A DNA stretch of 64,000 bases from Duganella radicis (GTDB lineage Bacteria; Pseudomonadota; Gammaproteobacteria; Burkholderiales; Burkholderiaceae_D), in NCBI RefSeq assembly GCF_009720825.1, contig NZ_WNKY01000025.1, positions 1 through 64,000 of the forward strand, in the 5' to 3' direction. The stretch's first letter is position 1. Each line of letters begins with the position of its first letter. The position numbers and the translations under genes were made by a program. A model generated the notes under the pieces. The model did no database searches. It saw nothing but the letters and a program-made list of their open reading frames with translations, and was not told where the DNA came from. Shown piece by piece: positions 25,079-34,993 of the stretch.

Positions 25079-27267
25079 AGTTGAAACTGGCGATCGCGCT
25101 CGCTTTGGCCGCAATGTCGGCACAAGCGGCGGAACCATGGATGGACAAATCGCTGAGCGCCGACAAGCGCGCCGAACTGGCTTTGCAGGCGATGACGCAG
25201 CAGGAAAAGCTGCGCTGGGTGCTGGGCCACTTCGGTTCGGACTTTGCCAACAAAACCAAGAAGCATCCGGCCGCGCTGCCTTTCTCGGCCGGCTACATCG
25301 AGGGCGTGCCGCGTCTCGGCCTGCCGGCGCTGTTTGAAACCGATGCCGGTCTGGGCGTGGCGACGCAGGCCACCAAGACCCCGCGCGAGCGCACCTCGCT
25401 GCCATCCGGCCTGGCCACCACCGCCACCTGGAACCGCGAGCTGGCCTATCAGGGTGGCGCCATGATCGGCGCCGAGGCGCGTGCTTCCGGCTTCAACGTC
25501 ATGCTGGCCGGCGGCGTCAACCTGCTGCGCGAGCCGCGCAATGGCCGCAACTTCGAATACGCGGGTGAAGATCCTCTGCTGGCCGGTACCATGGTGGCGC
25601 AGCAGGTCAAGGGCATCCAGTCGAACAACATCATCGCCACCATGAAGCACTACGCGGTGAACGACCAGGAGACCGGCCGCTTTGTGGTGGATGCACGCCT
25701 CGACGACGCCAGCAACCGCATGTCCGACCTGCTGGCCTTCCAGTTCCTGATGGAGCAAGCCGATCCCGGATCGGTCATGTGCTCTTACAACCGCCTGAAC
25801 GGCGTCTACGCCTGCGAGAACGACTACCTGCTGAATCAGGTTCTGAAAAAAGACTGGGGCTACAAAGGCTACGTCATGACCGACTGGGGCGCGACGCACA
25901 GCACGGTGGAATCGGCCAATGCCGGCCTGGATCAGCAATCGGGCTGGGAGTTCGACAAGTCGCAATACTTCGGCGGCGCGCTGGAGGAGGCTGTGACCAA
26001 TGGCCACGTATCGCAAGCGCGCTTCGACAACATGGTGTTCCGCGTGCTGCGCGCCATGTTCGACAAGGGCGTGGTCGACAATCCGGTGGCGGAAGGCGGC
26101 GCGATCGATTACACCGCCCACAATCTGGTCAGCCGCGCCGATGCGGAAGAGGGCATGGTCCTGCTGAAAAATGCTGGCAATGTGTTGCCGCTGAAAGCGG
26201 GCGCGAAGAAAATCGTCATCATCGGCGCGCATGCGGATGTGGGCGTGCTGGCCGGCGGCGGTTCGTCGCTGGTGTATCCGATCGGTGGCAATGCGGTGCC
26301 GGGCATCGCGCCGACTTCGTGGCCGGGGCCTGTGGTGTATCACCCATCCTCGCCGATGAAGGCGATACAGGCGCGCGCGCCGGGTGCGCAAGTGGTGTTC
26401 AACGATGGCAGTGATCCTGGCGCCGCCGCGCAAGCCGCGGCGGGCGCGGATGTGGTGCTGGTGTTCGCCCAGCAGTGGGTGGGCGAAGCGCTGGACGCGG
26501 TGTCGCTGGCGCTGCCGGACAATCAGGATGCGCTGATCGGCGCGGTGGCCAAGGCCAATCCTAAAACCGTGGTGGTGCTGGAGACTTCCGGCCCGGTGCT
26601 GATGCCATGGGTGGATCAGGCGGCGGGCATTCTGCAAGCGTGGTATCCAGGCACCAGCGGTGGCGAGGCGATTGCGCGCGTGCTGTTTGGCGAAGTGAAT
26701 CCATCGGGTCACTTGCCGGCGACCTTTCCCGCGTCCGAGAGCCAGTTGCCGCGTCCTAAGCTGGATGGCGATCCGAAGAACGAAGCCGTGCGCTTCACCG
26801 TTAATTATCACGAAGGCGCGGCGGTCGGCTACAAGTGGTTTGACCTCAAGGGCCTGAAACCGTTGTTCCCGTTCGGTCACGGCTTGTCGTACACGCAGTT
26901 CGCGTATTCGGGCCTGACGGCGAATCAGAAAGATGGCAAGCTGTCGGTCAGCTTCAAGATCACCAATACCGGTGCGGTGAAAGGCAAGGACGTACCGCAG
27001 CTGTATGTGTCGCCGCTGAACGCCAAGTGGGAAGCGCCCAAGCGCCTGGCCGGTTGGGACAAGGTGGAACTGGCGCCGGGCGAGAGCAAGCAAGTCAGCG
27101 TGACGGTCGATCCGCGTCTGCTGGGCATGTTCGACAGTCGCAGCAAGACCTGGCGTATCGCCAAGGGCGGCTACAAGGTACTGCTGGCGCATGACGCGGC
27201 AGACGCCAAAGCCGCCAGCATCACTGTACAACTGCCGCAGCGTACGCTGAACGTGGCAGGCAAATAA
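25075..27267 (+). CDS. Glycoside hydrolase family 3 beta-glycosidase
   Basis: Encodes 730 residues with signal peptide MKLKLAIALALAAMSAQA. The GH3 N-terminal barrel carries the conserved KHYAVNDQETGR and the nucleophile Asp in GYVMTDWGATHS. The C-terminal alpha/beta sandwich and fibronectin III-like domain follow (PQLYVSPLNAKWEAPKRLAGWDKV). Length is normal for the family. In this operon it probably removes terminal beta-glucosyl residues from glucomanno-oligosaccharides, as GH3 enzymes usually act on beta-glucosides; beta-mannosidase or xylosidase activity is not excluded. Start overlaps the symporter stop by four bases. Confidence 0.93.
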   Translation: MKLKLAIALALAAMSAQAAEPWMDKSLSADKRAELALQAMTQQEKLRWVLGHFGSDFANKTKKHPAALPFSAGYIEGVPRLGLPALFETDAGLGVATQATKTPRERTSLPSGLATTATWNRELAYQGGAMIGAEARASGFNVMLAGGVNLLREPRNGRNFEYAGEDPLLAGTMVAQQVKGIQSNNIIATMKHYAVNDQETGRFVVDARLDDASNRMSDLLAFQFLMEQADPGSVMCSYNRLNGVYACENDYLLNQVLKKDWGYKGYVMTDWGATHSTVESANAGLDQQSGWEFDKSQYFGGALEEAVTNGHVSQARFDNMVFRVLRAMFDKGVVDNPVAEGGAIDYTAHNLVSRADAEEGMVLLKNAGNVLPLKAGAKKIVIIGAHADVGVLAGGGSSLVYPIGGNAVPGIAPTSWPGPVVYHPSSPMKAIQARAPGAQVVFNDGSDPGAAAQAAAGADVVLVFAQQWVGEALDAVSLALPDNQDALIGAVAKANPKTVVVLETSGPVLMPWVDQAAGILQAWYPGTSGGEAIARVLFGEVNPSGHLPATFPASESQLPRPKLDGDPKNEAVRFTVNYHEGAAVGYKWFDLKGLKPLFPFGHGLSYTQFAYSGLTANQKDGKLSVSFKITNTGAVKGKDVPQLYVSPLNAKWEAPKRLAGWDKVELAPGESKQVSVTVDPRLLGMFDSRSKTWRIAKGGYKVLLAHDAADAKAASITVQLPQRTLNVAGK

Positions 27268-27282
27268 ACCAAGGAGCGAGAC

Positions 27283-28605
27283 TTGAAACAACTGTACAAA
27301 TTCTGCGCCGCCGCCATGATGATTGGCGCCGTTGGCATCGTTGAAGCGGCACCGGCCGCCAAGAGCGACTTCGTCACCGTCAAGAACACGCACTTTGCCC
27401 GCAAGGGACAGGCCTACTACATCGCCGGCGCCAACTTCTGGTACGGCGGTTATCTCGGCGCGGCCAGCGGCGTGGGTGAACGCGCACGCCTGCTGAAAGA
27501 GCTGGACAACATGAAAGCCATCGGTATCAATAACCTGCGTGTGTTGGCGGTATCCGAGAAAACCGAGATGAAGAGCGCCGTCAGCCCGGCCACCACCAAC
27601 GCGCCAGGCCAGTACGATGAAAACCTGCTGGCTGGCCTGGATTTCCTGATGGCCGAAGTGGCGAAGCGCGACATGACCGTGGTGCTTTACCTGAACAACT
27701 TCTGGCAATGGTCGGGTGGCATGACGCAGTACCTGAACTGGTTCGAAGGCACGCCGGCGCTGGACCCGAACGTGACCAAGGACTACGAGACCTATATGCA
27801 GAAGACCGCGGGTTTCTACCGCAGCGCCGCCGCGCAGGCTGAGTACCGCAAGGTCATCGCCAGCATCGTCAAGCGTGTGAACACGATTACCGGCAAGCCG
27901 TATAGCGAGGATACGCACATCCTGTCATGGCAGTTGGCGAACGAGCCGCGCCCGGGCAATAGCAAGGCAACGCCGGAGGAGAAGGCGGTCTACGTCAAGT
28001 GGGTGGACGAGGTGGCGGGCTATATCCATAGCCTGGACAAGAATCACCTGGTCAGCAGCGGCAGCGAAGGCCTGGCCGGTTCGGCGCAGGATGCGCAGCT
28101 GTATCTGGACGCACACCGCACGAAAAATATCGACTACCTGACCTATCACCTGTGGCCGAAGAACTGGAGCTGGTTCGACTCCAACAACCCGGGCGGCACC
28201 TGGGATAACGCCATCTCGAAGAGCCGCGACTACCTGAATTCGCACATCGAACTGGCGAAGAAACTGGGCAAGCCTATCGTGCTGGAAGAATTTGGCCTGG
28301 ACCGCGACGGCCCGTCGTTCAGCATCAAGGCCACCACCAAGATCCGCGACCGCTTCTATCGTGAAGTGTTCGAGATTGTCTCCACCCGCGCCGCCAAGGG
28401 CGATCCGATTGCCGGCTTCAATTTCTGGGCATGGGGCGGCGCTGGCCGCGCGGCCAATGCGGACTACTGGTGGAAGCCGGGTAACGACTTCGTCGGCGAC
28501 CCGCCGCAGGAAGAGCAGGGCCTGTATTCGGTCTTTGATTCGGACGTGACGTCGCTGCTGCTGATCAAAGAATACGCCGACCGTCTGCACGGGATTAAAC
28601 GATGA
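27283..28605 (+). CDS. GH5 endo-beta-1,4-mannanase
   Basis: Encodes 440 residues starting at TTG 27283, supported by AGGAG seven bases upstream and a signal peptide ending at about residue 22 (VGIVEAAP). The (beta/alpha)8 domain has the GH5 acid/base Glu221 in WQLANEPRP and the nucleophile Glu336 in IVLEEFGLDRD. NFWYGGYLG and FWQWSGGMTQYL are typical of subfamily 7 mannanases. It should cut the beta-1,4-mannan backbone in the periplasm or outside the cell. No carbohydrate-binding module is attached. Confidence 0.92.
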   Translation: MKQLYKFCAAAMMIGAVGIVEAAPAAKSDFVTVKNTHFARKGQAYYIAGANFWYGGYLGAASGVGERARLLKELDNMKAIGINNLRVLAVSEKTEMKSAVSPATTNAPGQYDENLLAGLDFLMAEVAKRDMTVVLYLNNFWQWSGGMTQYLNWFEGTPALDPNVTKDYETYMQKTAGFYRSAAAQAEYRKVIASIVKRVNTITGKPYSEDTHILSWQLANEPRPGNSKATPEEKAVYVKWVDEVAGYIHSLDKNHLVSSGSEGLAGSAQDAQLYLDAHRTKNIDYLTYHLWPKNWSWFDSNNPGGTWDNAISKSRDYLNSHIELAKKLGKPIVLEEFGLDRDGPSFSIKATTKIRDRFYREVFEIVSTRAAKGDPIAGFNFWAWGGAGRAANADYWWKPGNDFVGDPPQEEQGLYSVFDSDVTSLLLIKEYADRLHGIKR

Positions 28606-29804
28606 AGCGCGCACTGATCCTGCTGGCGCTGGCCGCCAGCGCGGGCGCGCATGCCCAGAAGTTCGAGGGCCTGGCCGCCACGCCGCAGATGGGCTGGAAC
28701 AGCTGGAATTCCTTCGCCTGCGACATCAACGAACAGCTGATCCGCGACACGGCGGACGCCATGGTGAAGCTGGGGCTCAAGGATGCCGGCTACGAATACG
28801 TCAACATCGACGACTGCTGGCACGGCAAGCGTGACCAGGATGGCGTGATCCACCCCAATGCGGAACGCTTCCCGTCCGGTATGAAGGCGCTGGCGGACTA
28901 TGTGCACAGCAAGGGTCTCAAGCTGGGCATCTACTCGGACGTTGGCGCCACCACCTGCGGCGGCCATCCGGGCAGCCGTGGGCACGAGTATCAGGATGCG
29001 ATTACCTATGCCCGTTGGGGCGTGGATTACGTCAAGTACGACTGGTGCGACAGCAAGGGCCTGAGCGCGGTCGGCGCCTACACCACCATGCGTGACGCCA
29101 TCCGCAGTGCGGGCCGGCCAATGTTGTTCAGCATGTGCGAGTGGGGCGACAACAAGCCTTGGGAGTGGGCCAAGGATATCGGCCACTCGTGGCGCACCAC
29201 CGGCGATATCTATCCGTGCTGGGATTGCGAGCTGAATCACGATTCGTTTGCGCGCTATGGCGTGATGCGCATCCTCGACAAGCAAGCCGGTTTGCGCAAG
29301 TATGCCGGGCCGGGGCACTGGAACGACATGGACATGCTGGAAGTCGGCATGGGCATGACGGAGGACGAGGACCGCGCGCACTTCGCGCTATGGGCCATGC
29401 TGGCGTCGCCGCTCATTCTGGGGAATGACTTGCGCAGCATGCCTGAGGCCACGCGCCGCATCCTGAGCAATCGCGATGTCATCGCCATCAATCAGGACAA
29501 GCTGGGGATTCCGGCCTGGAAGTTCCTGTCGACTGGACAGCTGGAGTACTGGGCCAAGCCGATGGCGGATGGTGAATGGGCTGTGGCGGTGCTGAACCGT
29601 GGTGAACAGCCAGCGTCATTGAATTACGACTGGAAGGCGCATTTCGTCAGTGATGATGTCAGCAAGCGCGAGATCGATTTCAAGAAGGCCGTCTACAACT
29701 GGCGTGAGGTCTGGAGCGGAAAGTCCGGCGACACTTCCCGCAAGCTGGAAGCGAAAGTCGCGCCGCATAGTGTGCTGTTGTTGCGCCTGAAGGCGCGAGG
29801 ATAA
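28602..29804 (+). CDS. GH27 alpha-galactosidase
   Basis: Encodes 400 residues with a signal peptide ending AGAHAQ. The GH27 signature TPQMGWNSWNSFACDINE opens the barrel, with NIDDCWHGKRD. The nucleophile is Asp147 in VKYDWC and the acid/base Asp202 in SWRTTGD. A C-terminal antiparallel beta domain completes the fold. It removes alpha-1,6-galactose side chains from galactomannan or galactoglucomannan. Start overlaps the mannanase stop (ATGA), so translation is coupled. Confidence 0.95.
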   Translation: MKRALILLALAASAGAHAQKFEGLAATPQMGWNSWNSFACDINEQLIRDTADAMVKLGLKDAGYEYVNIDDCWHGKRDQDGVIHPNAERFPSGMKALADYVHSKGLKLGIYSDVGATTCGGHPGSRGHEYQDAITYARWGVDYVKYDWCDSKGLSAVGAYTTMRDAIRSAGRPMLFSMCEWGDNKPWEWAKDIGHSWRTTGDIYPCWDCELNHDSFARYGVMRILDKQAGLRKYAGPGHWNDMDMLEVGMGMTEDEDRAHFALWAMLASPLILGNDLRSMPEATRRILSNRDVIAINQDKLGIPAWKFLSTGQLEYWAKPMADGEWAVAVLNRGEQPASLNYDWKAHFVSDDVSKREIDFKKAVYNWREVWSGKSGDTSRKLEAKVAPHSVLLLRLKARG

Positions 29805-29806
29805 AC

Positions 29807-32800
29807 ATGAATCGCAAGTTGTTGGTGTTGATGGCTTTGGCCTCCACGGCGGCGCAGGCAGGAACGCAGTGGGGGCCTTATAACGCTGAATTCCCTTCGG
29901 CTAGTGATGGTTTGCTCAAGAAGCCGGCACAAGGAGAGATCTTTGGCACGGTGGCGGTACAGCCGTTTAGCTTGAGTGGCTGGTTCAAATCGAGCGAGCC
30001 GGCGGCAGGGCGCACGCTGATCGCCGGCGTGTCGGGCGCTCAGGCGGGAACGGGATGGTTCCTGTGCAGCGTGGATGGCAAGTTCGGTTTCTGCGGCTAC
30101 GGCGTGGAAGTGCTCTCGCCACTGACGCTTGCGCCCAACGCGTGGACCCACCTCGCCGCCAGCTACGACGGCAAGCAAATGACCCTCTACGCCAACGGCG
30201 CCCCCATCACCCAGCGCGACGTGGCGCTTGGCGCGACGGCTGCCGGGAGCGGGGCGGTGGCGCAAGTTTCGCTTGGCCCGCGCAGCAAGGCGTTGACTGG
30301 CTATGCGGGGCGCATTGCGGAATTTGTCGTCATCGGCTCGGCGCTGGATGCTGGCGCGGTGCGCGCGGCAGCGGCCACGCCGCCCAAGGACGCGCTGATC
30401 AACTTCGAAACCGGCAGCCCTTCGTGGCCGATTCAGGTACGCCAGATGTACGGCCAGCTCGCCCCGCAAGATCCGTGGACGCTGCCGAAATCCGGCAGTC
30501 CTCTGCAAGCGCCTGTCGCCAGGCCAGCCTACGCCGGCCCCGCGCTCGCACAGAACGCCTTCAATCTCTGGACGCTCAAATCCTGGAAGTTGCAAGCGGC
30601 TCCCGAAGTCCGCGCCACGCCGGAGCAGATCTCCTCGGCCGGATTTAATGCTGACAGCTGGTACGTCACCACCACACCCGGCACCGTCCTCACCACGCTG
30701 GTGGACCGGGGCGTCTACCCGGACCCGGACTATGGCCTGAACAACCTCGCCATTCCAGAGCAGCTGAATAAACAGGACTACTGGTATCGCAGTCCATTCG
30801 AACTGCCGGCCGGTTTCAAAACAGGCCAACACCTGTTCGTCACCTTCAAAGGCGTCAACTACGAAGCCGAGGTGTGGATTAATGGCCGCAAACTGGGCGG
30901 CATGAAAGGCGCCTTTGTACGCGGTACCTTCGACATCAGCCCTTACCTGAAGACCAAGGGCCAGAACGTCATCGCCGTGAAGGTCTCGCCGCCACCGCAT
31001 CCTGGCATCCCGCAGGAAGAATCGATGACCGCCGGCGTCGGTGAAAACGGCGGCACGCTGGCGCAAGACGGCCCGACCTTCATCGCCTCCGAGGGCTGGG
31101 ACTGGATACCCTCCGTCCGTGACCGCAACACCGGCTTGTGGCAGGACGTCATCCTGCACACCACGCACGACCTGAAATTAGGCGATGCCCACATCATCAC
31201 CGCGCTGCCGAAAGCCGACAACAGCGAAGCGGACATCAATATCGAGGTCCCGGTCACCAACCTGTCGAAGACCGCGCAGCGCACCATCGTGCGCGCCACC
31301 ATCACGCGCTGCGATGGCAGCATGAAACCTGTCGTCGTCACGAAGGAAATTACGCTGGCGCCTGGCCAGCAAACCGTCCGCTTCGACAAGCTGACGCTGA
31401 ATAAGCCCAAACTCTGGTGGCCCAACGGCTACGGCGCGCCAGACCTGCACGAACTGAAACTGGAAGCCGTGCAGGGCAAGCAGCTTTCCGACGCCAGCAA
31501 TACCCGCTTCGGCGTGCGCGCGGTGACCTACGAGCTGTCTCTGGTCGATCAGAGCGGCCATCTGCGCCGCGTGGAAGCCGACTTCACCAAAGGCCGTGAA
31601 TTGGGCGTGCGCATCACCGACGGCCGCCATCAGGCGATCAAGAAGCTGGCGGACAACAACTGGGCCACCGGCCTGCGCGCGGAAGCCGACGGTACCGCCG
31701 CCATCAAGGCGCTGTCCGACACCACGCTCAGCCCCTTCCTCGTCATCAAAGTGAATGGCGTGCGCATTGCTGCGCGCGGCGGCAACTGGGGCACGGAAGA
31801 CTGGCGCAAGCGCGTCGAACGCGAACGGCTGGAACCTTACTTCCGGCTGCATCGCGAGGCCAACGTCAACATCATCCGCAACTGGGTAGGACAGAACACC
31901 GAAGACGCCTTTTTCGACCTCGCCGACGAATACGGCCTGATGGTGTTGAATGACTTCTGGGCCTCGACGCAGGATTACAACCTGGAGCCACAGGACGTCA
32001 ACCTGTTCATGGAAAACGCCCGCGACGTAGTGCAGCGCTACCGCAATCACCCGTCGGTGGTGCTGTGGTTCGGCCGCAATGAAGGCGTGCCGCAGCCGGT
32101 GCTGAACGAGCAGCTGGAAGCCATGATCTACAAGCTGGATGGCACGCGCTGGTACACCGGCAGCTCCAATCGCGTGAACTTGCAAAACAGCGGCCCATAT
32201 AACTACCAGCCAGCCGCCAGTTACTTCACCGATCATGCCAAAGGCTTTTCTGTGGAAGTGGGGACACAGTCCTTCCCGACGCTGGAATCGATCAAGGCGG
32301 CGGTGCCGGCGACCGATCAGTGGCCGCTGGGCGACACGGTGGCGTATCACGACTGGCATCCTGACGGTAATGGCGGCGTGAAGACCTTCAATCAGGCGAT
32401 GGAGACGGAGTACGGTGCGCCAGCGTCGTTGGCGGACTTCGAGCGCAAGGCGCAGCTGATGAACTACGAGAGCCATCGCGCCATCTTCGAAGGCATGAAC
32501 GCCGGCCTGTGGACACAGAACTCGGGCCGCATGCTGTGGATGACGCAGCCGGCCTGGCCAAGCACCATGTGGCAGATCCTCAGCCACGATTACGATACAC
32601 ATGCGGCTTTCTACGGCGTGAAAAGCGCCGCCGAGCCGGTGCACGTGCAAATGAATCTGCCGGATCATCGCGTGGTGGTGGTCAACAATCCGCAAGCCGC
32701 CTTGAATGGCGCCACATTGACCTGGGTGGCGTGGACGGTGGAGGGCAAACTGGTAGGCGGTACCAACGTGCCTGTGTCGGCGCCTGCGGGCGGCGTGTCC

Positions 32801-33925
32801 GCACCACTGGACATTGGCCTCGATGCGCTGCTGGCGCGGCATAAGCTACTGATTGTACGTTTGAGCTTGCGCGATGCGGGCAATCAGATCGTTTCGCAAA
32901 ATATCTACTGGCCGAGCGCAACGCCGCAGGATCGTCAGGCACTGAACCAGCTGCCGCAAGTTCCGCTGAGCGTGGCGGCACGCTGGGGCAAGGCGGAGAA
33001 GGAAGGCGAGCGTCAGCTGGAAGTCACGCTGCTAAACCGTAACGGCGCACCGGCGTTGGGTGGCAAGCTGACTTTGTTGAAGGCGGACGGCACGCGCGTG
33101 CTGCCGGTCTACTACTCGGACAACTACGTCACGCTGCCGCCGGGCGAAAGCCGCCAAGTGAAGGCGGTCTTCAAGACGGAAGGTGATGTGAAGCTGGAGC
33201 TGCGCGGCTGGAATGTGGCGCCGCAGTCGCTGGCGGTGGATGGCAAGTCCGGTCTGGCCGGCGACGGCGCGGCGTGCAGCCTGACGCCGGAGCCGCGCAA
33301 GATCGACTATCACTGGATGTCGCGCGAGAAGTGGCGGCAGATGTTCAATGAAGATGTGGCGGTGGCCGACAAGGGCGATGTCGATCTGCTGTTCGTTGGC
33401 GATTCGATCACCGAGGGCTGGAACCAGCAGGTGTGGCGGAAGTCTTTCGGCGGCTGGCGCGCGGCCAACTTCGGCATCGGCGGGGATCATACAGGCAATG
33501 TGCTGTGGCGCCTGCAGAACGGACACGCGGAGAAGCTGCATCCGAAGTTGGTGGTGCTGACCATCGGCGTGAATAACCTGGGCTTCTGCGGTGCGACACC
33601 GGCGGAGGCGTTTGAAGGCGTGAAGGCGGTGGTGGGGCAGTTGCGCACGTTGTATCCCTCGTCGCGTATTTTGTTGAATGCGGTACTGCCGTACGGGCAG
33701 TATCCAACCAGCCCGCAGCGCTTGCAGGTGCTGGAGATGAACCGCATGATCGCAACGCTGGGCGATGGCCAGCAAGTGATGTATCACGACTACGGCAAAT
33801 CGTTCTTGCAGCCGAACGGCGACTTGTCGCCGGACGTGATGCCTGACTTCCTGCATCCGACCGCCAAGGGCTATCAGATCTGGTCCGACGCCATGCTGCC
33901 GGATATTCGCAAACTGATGGAGTAA
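29807..33925 (+). CDS. LamG - GH2 beta-mannosidase-like - SGNH esterase fusion protein
   Basis: Encodes 1372 residues, unusually long. After a signal peptide (residues 1-18) comes a LamG/concanavalin-like domain (about 20-190: SLSGWFKSSEP, WTHLAASYDGKQMTLYANG). Next is a GH2 module (about 240-1130) with sugar-binding, immunoglobulin-like and barrel domains, acid/base Glu759 in WFGRNEG and nucleophile Glu817 in EVGTQSFP. It is closest in look to exo-beta-mannosidase/glucosaminidase-type GH2. A C-terminal SGNH hydrolase (about 1180-1372) has Ser1200 in GDSITEG, a Gly in GIGGD, Asn in GVNN, and Asp1347/His1350 in DFLHP. One secreted protein may both release mannose and deacetylate mannan. Activities are inferred. 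Confidence 0.85.
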   Translation: MNRKLLVLMALASTAAQAGTQWGPYNAEFPSASDGLLKKPAQGEIFGTVAVQPFSLSGWFKSSEPAAGRTLIAGVSGAQAGTGWFLCSVDGKFGFCGYGVEVLSPLTLAPNAWTHLAASYDGKQMTLYANGAPITQRDVALGATAAGSGAVAQVSLGPRSKALTGYAGRIAEFVVIGSALDAGAVRAAAATPPKDALINFETGSPSWPIQVRQMYGQLAPQDPWTLPKSGSPLQAPVARPAYAGPALAQNAFNLWTLKSWKLQAAPEVRATPEQISSAGFNADSWYVTTTPGTVLTTLVDRGVYPDPDYGLNNLAIPEQLNKQDYWYRSPFELPAGFKTGQHLFVTFKGVNYEAEVWINGRKLGGMKGAFVRGTFDISPYLKTKGQNVIAVKVSPPPHPGIPQEESMTAGVGENGGTLAQDGPTFIASEGWDWIPSVRDRNTGLWQDVILHTTHDLKLGDAHIITALPKADNSEADINIEVPVTNLSKTAQRTIVRATITRCDGSMKPVVVTKEITLAPGQQTVRFDKLTLNKPKLWWPNGYGAPDLHELKLEAVQGKQLSDASNTRFGVRAVTYELSLVDQSGHLRRVEADFTKGRELGVRITDGRHQAIKKLADNNWATGLRAEADGTAAIKALSDTTLSPFLVIKVNGVRIAARGGNWGTEDWRKRVERERLEPYFRLHREANVNIIRNWVGQNTEDAFFDLADEYGLMVLNDFWASTQDYNLEPQDVNLFMENARDVVQRYRNHPSVVLWFGRNEGVPQPVLNEQLEAMIYKLDGTRWYTGSSNRVNLQNSGPYNYQPAASYFTDHAKGFSVEVGTQSFPTLESIKAAVPATDQWPLGDTVAYHDWHPDGNGGVKTFNQAMETEYGAPASLADFERKAQLMNYESHRAIFEGMNAGLWTQNSGRMLWMTQPAWPSTMWQILSHDYDTHAAFYGVKSAAEPVHVQMNLPDHRVVVVNNPQAALNGATLTWVAWTVEGKLVGGTNVPVSAPAGGVSAPLDIGLDALLARHKLLIVRLSLRDAGNQIVSQNIYWPSATPQDRQALNQLPQVPLSVAARWGKAEKEGERQLEVTLLNRNGAPALGGKLTLLKADGTRVLPVYYSDNYVTLPPGESRQVKAVFKTEGDVKLELRGWNVAPQSLAVDGKSGLAGDGAACSLTPEPRKIDYHWMSREKWRQMFNEDVAVADKGDVDLLFVGDSITEGWNQQVWRKSFGGWRAANFGIGGDHTGNVLWRLQNGHAEKLHPKLVVLTIGVNNLGFCGATPAEAFEGVKAVVGQLRTLYPSSRILLNAVLPYGQYPTSPQRLQVLEMNRMIATLGDGQQVMYHDYGKSFLQPNGDLSPDVMPDFLHPTAKGYQIWSDAMLPDIRKLME

Positions 33926-33928
33926 ACC

Positions 33929-34993
33929 ATGCGATTACGACTCGCCGTTGCGCCCATCATGGCGCTGCTAATCACCATGACCGCCTGGCCGCCGGCCAGC
34001 GCGGCGGCTGCGACGATTGTCGCGGCGGACCCGCACGTCACGCGCATGGGGCGGGTGGCGTTGGAAGTGGATGGCGGCGTGCGGTTCAGCTATCCCGGCG
34101 TGAGCTTCTATGTCAACTTTGAAGGCACGCGCCTCGGCGCGACGGCGCAAGCCAGCGGTGACCAGACCTATCTCGATGTGATCGTGGATGGCGCGGCGCG
34201 CAAGGTGCGGTTGGCGGCCGGGCGGCAAACGGTGGTGCTGGCGGATGGTCTTGCGGCTGGCAAGCACACGGTGGAAATCGTCAACCGTTCCGAAACGTGG
34301 CAGGGGAATGCCGCGCTGCTGGCCTTCGACACCGACGGCACATGGCAGCCCGCGCCAGCGCTGCCGGCGCGGAAGCTGCTCCTGCTGGGTGACTCGGTCA
34401 CCTGTGGCGCATCGATCGACCGCGTGGCAGGGGAAAAATCCGGCGCCTCCTGGGCCAACCCGCGCGCCAGCTATGGCATGCTGATGGCTCAGCGATTGAA
34501 CGCGCAAGTGCAGCTGGTCTGCTACGGCGGCCGTGGCCTGATCCGCACCTGGGAGGGCAAGACCAACGAACTTAATCTGGCCGACTACTACAACATGGCG
34601 CTGCCGACGCAGCCAACCGCCGTGCCATGGGACCAGGGCGACTACCGTCCGGACGCCATTCTGGTCGCCATCGGCACCAACGACATGACCGTCGGCATAC
34701 CAGACCGCGAGCAGTACGTGTCAGCTTACGTGTCGCTGGTGCGCATGCTGCTTAAAGATCATCCGCAAGCGCAGATCATGTTGACCGAAGGCGGCATCCT
34801 GCGCGATGAGAAGCAAGCCGCGCTGCGCAGCTACATCGTGGAGACGGTGAGGCGTGTGGGCGATCCGCGTGTGCACGCCATCGCCTCCACTGGCTACCCT
34901 GGCGACGCTCTTGACGGCCATCCAACCCGGGAGCAGAACGTCAACATCGTCAACGACCTGCTGCCGCAGGTGCGCGCTGTCATGCGCTGGTAA
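33929..34993 (+). CDS. CE2-type acetylesterase (SGNH hydrolase with N-terminal beta domain)
   Basis: Encodes 354 residues with a signal peptide ending about residue 27 (ASAAAA). The N-terminal beta-sandwich (VTRMGRVALEVDGGVRFSYPGVSFY) and C-terminal SGNH domain match carbohydrate esterase family 2. Catalytic Ser156 is in GDSVTCG, the oxyanion Asn in IGTND, and the Asp329-Gly-His331 motif in DGHPT. CE2 enzymes remove O-acetyl groups from mannan, glucomannan and xylan. Last gene of the mannan operon; it overlaps the 3' end of lrgB on the other strand by 14 bases. Confidence 0.88.
   Translation: MRLRLAVAPIMALLITMTAWPPASAAAATIVAADPHVTRMGRVALEVDGGVRFSYPGVSFYVNFEGTRLGATAQASGDQTYLDVIVDGAARKVRLAAGRQTVVLADGLAAGKHTVEIVNRSETWQGNAALLAFDTDGTWQPAPALPARKLLLLGDSVTCGASIDRVAGEKSGASWANPRASYGMLMAQRLNAQVQLVCYGGRGLIRTWEGKTNELNLADYYNMALPTQPTAVPWDQGDYRPDAILVAIGTNDMTVGIPDREQYVSAYVSLVRMLLKDHPQAQIMLTEGGILRDEKQAALRSYIVETVRRVGDPRVHAIASTGYPGDALDGHPTREQNVNIVNDLLPQVRAVMRW

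Noticed and set aside
25027..27918. A 963-codon open frame antisense to the GH3 and GH5 genes
   Set aside because: It is a GC-rich shadow of two well-supported genes, has low-complexity His/Arg/Gly composition and matches no family.
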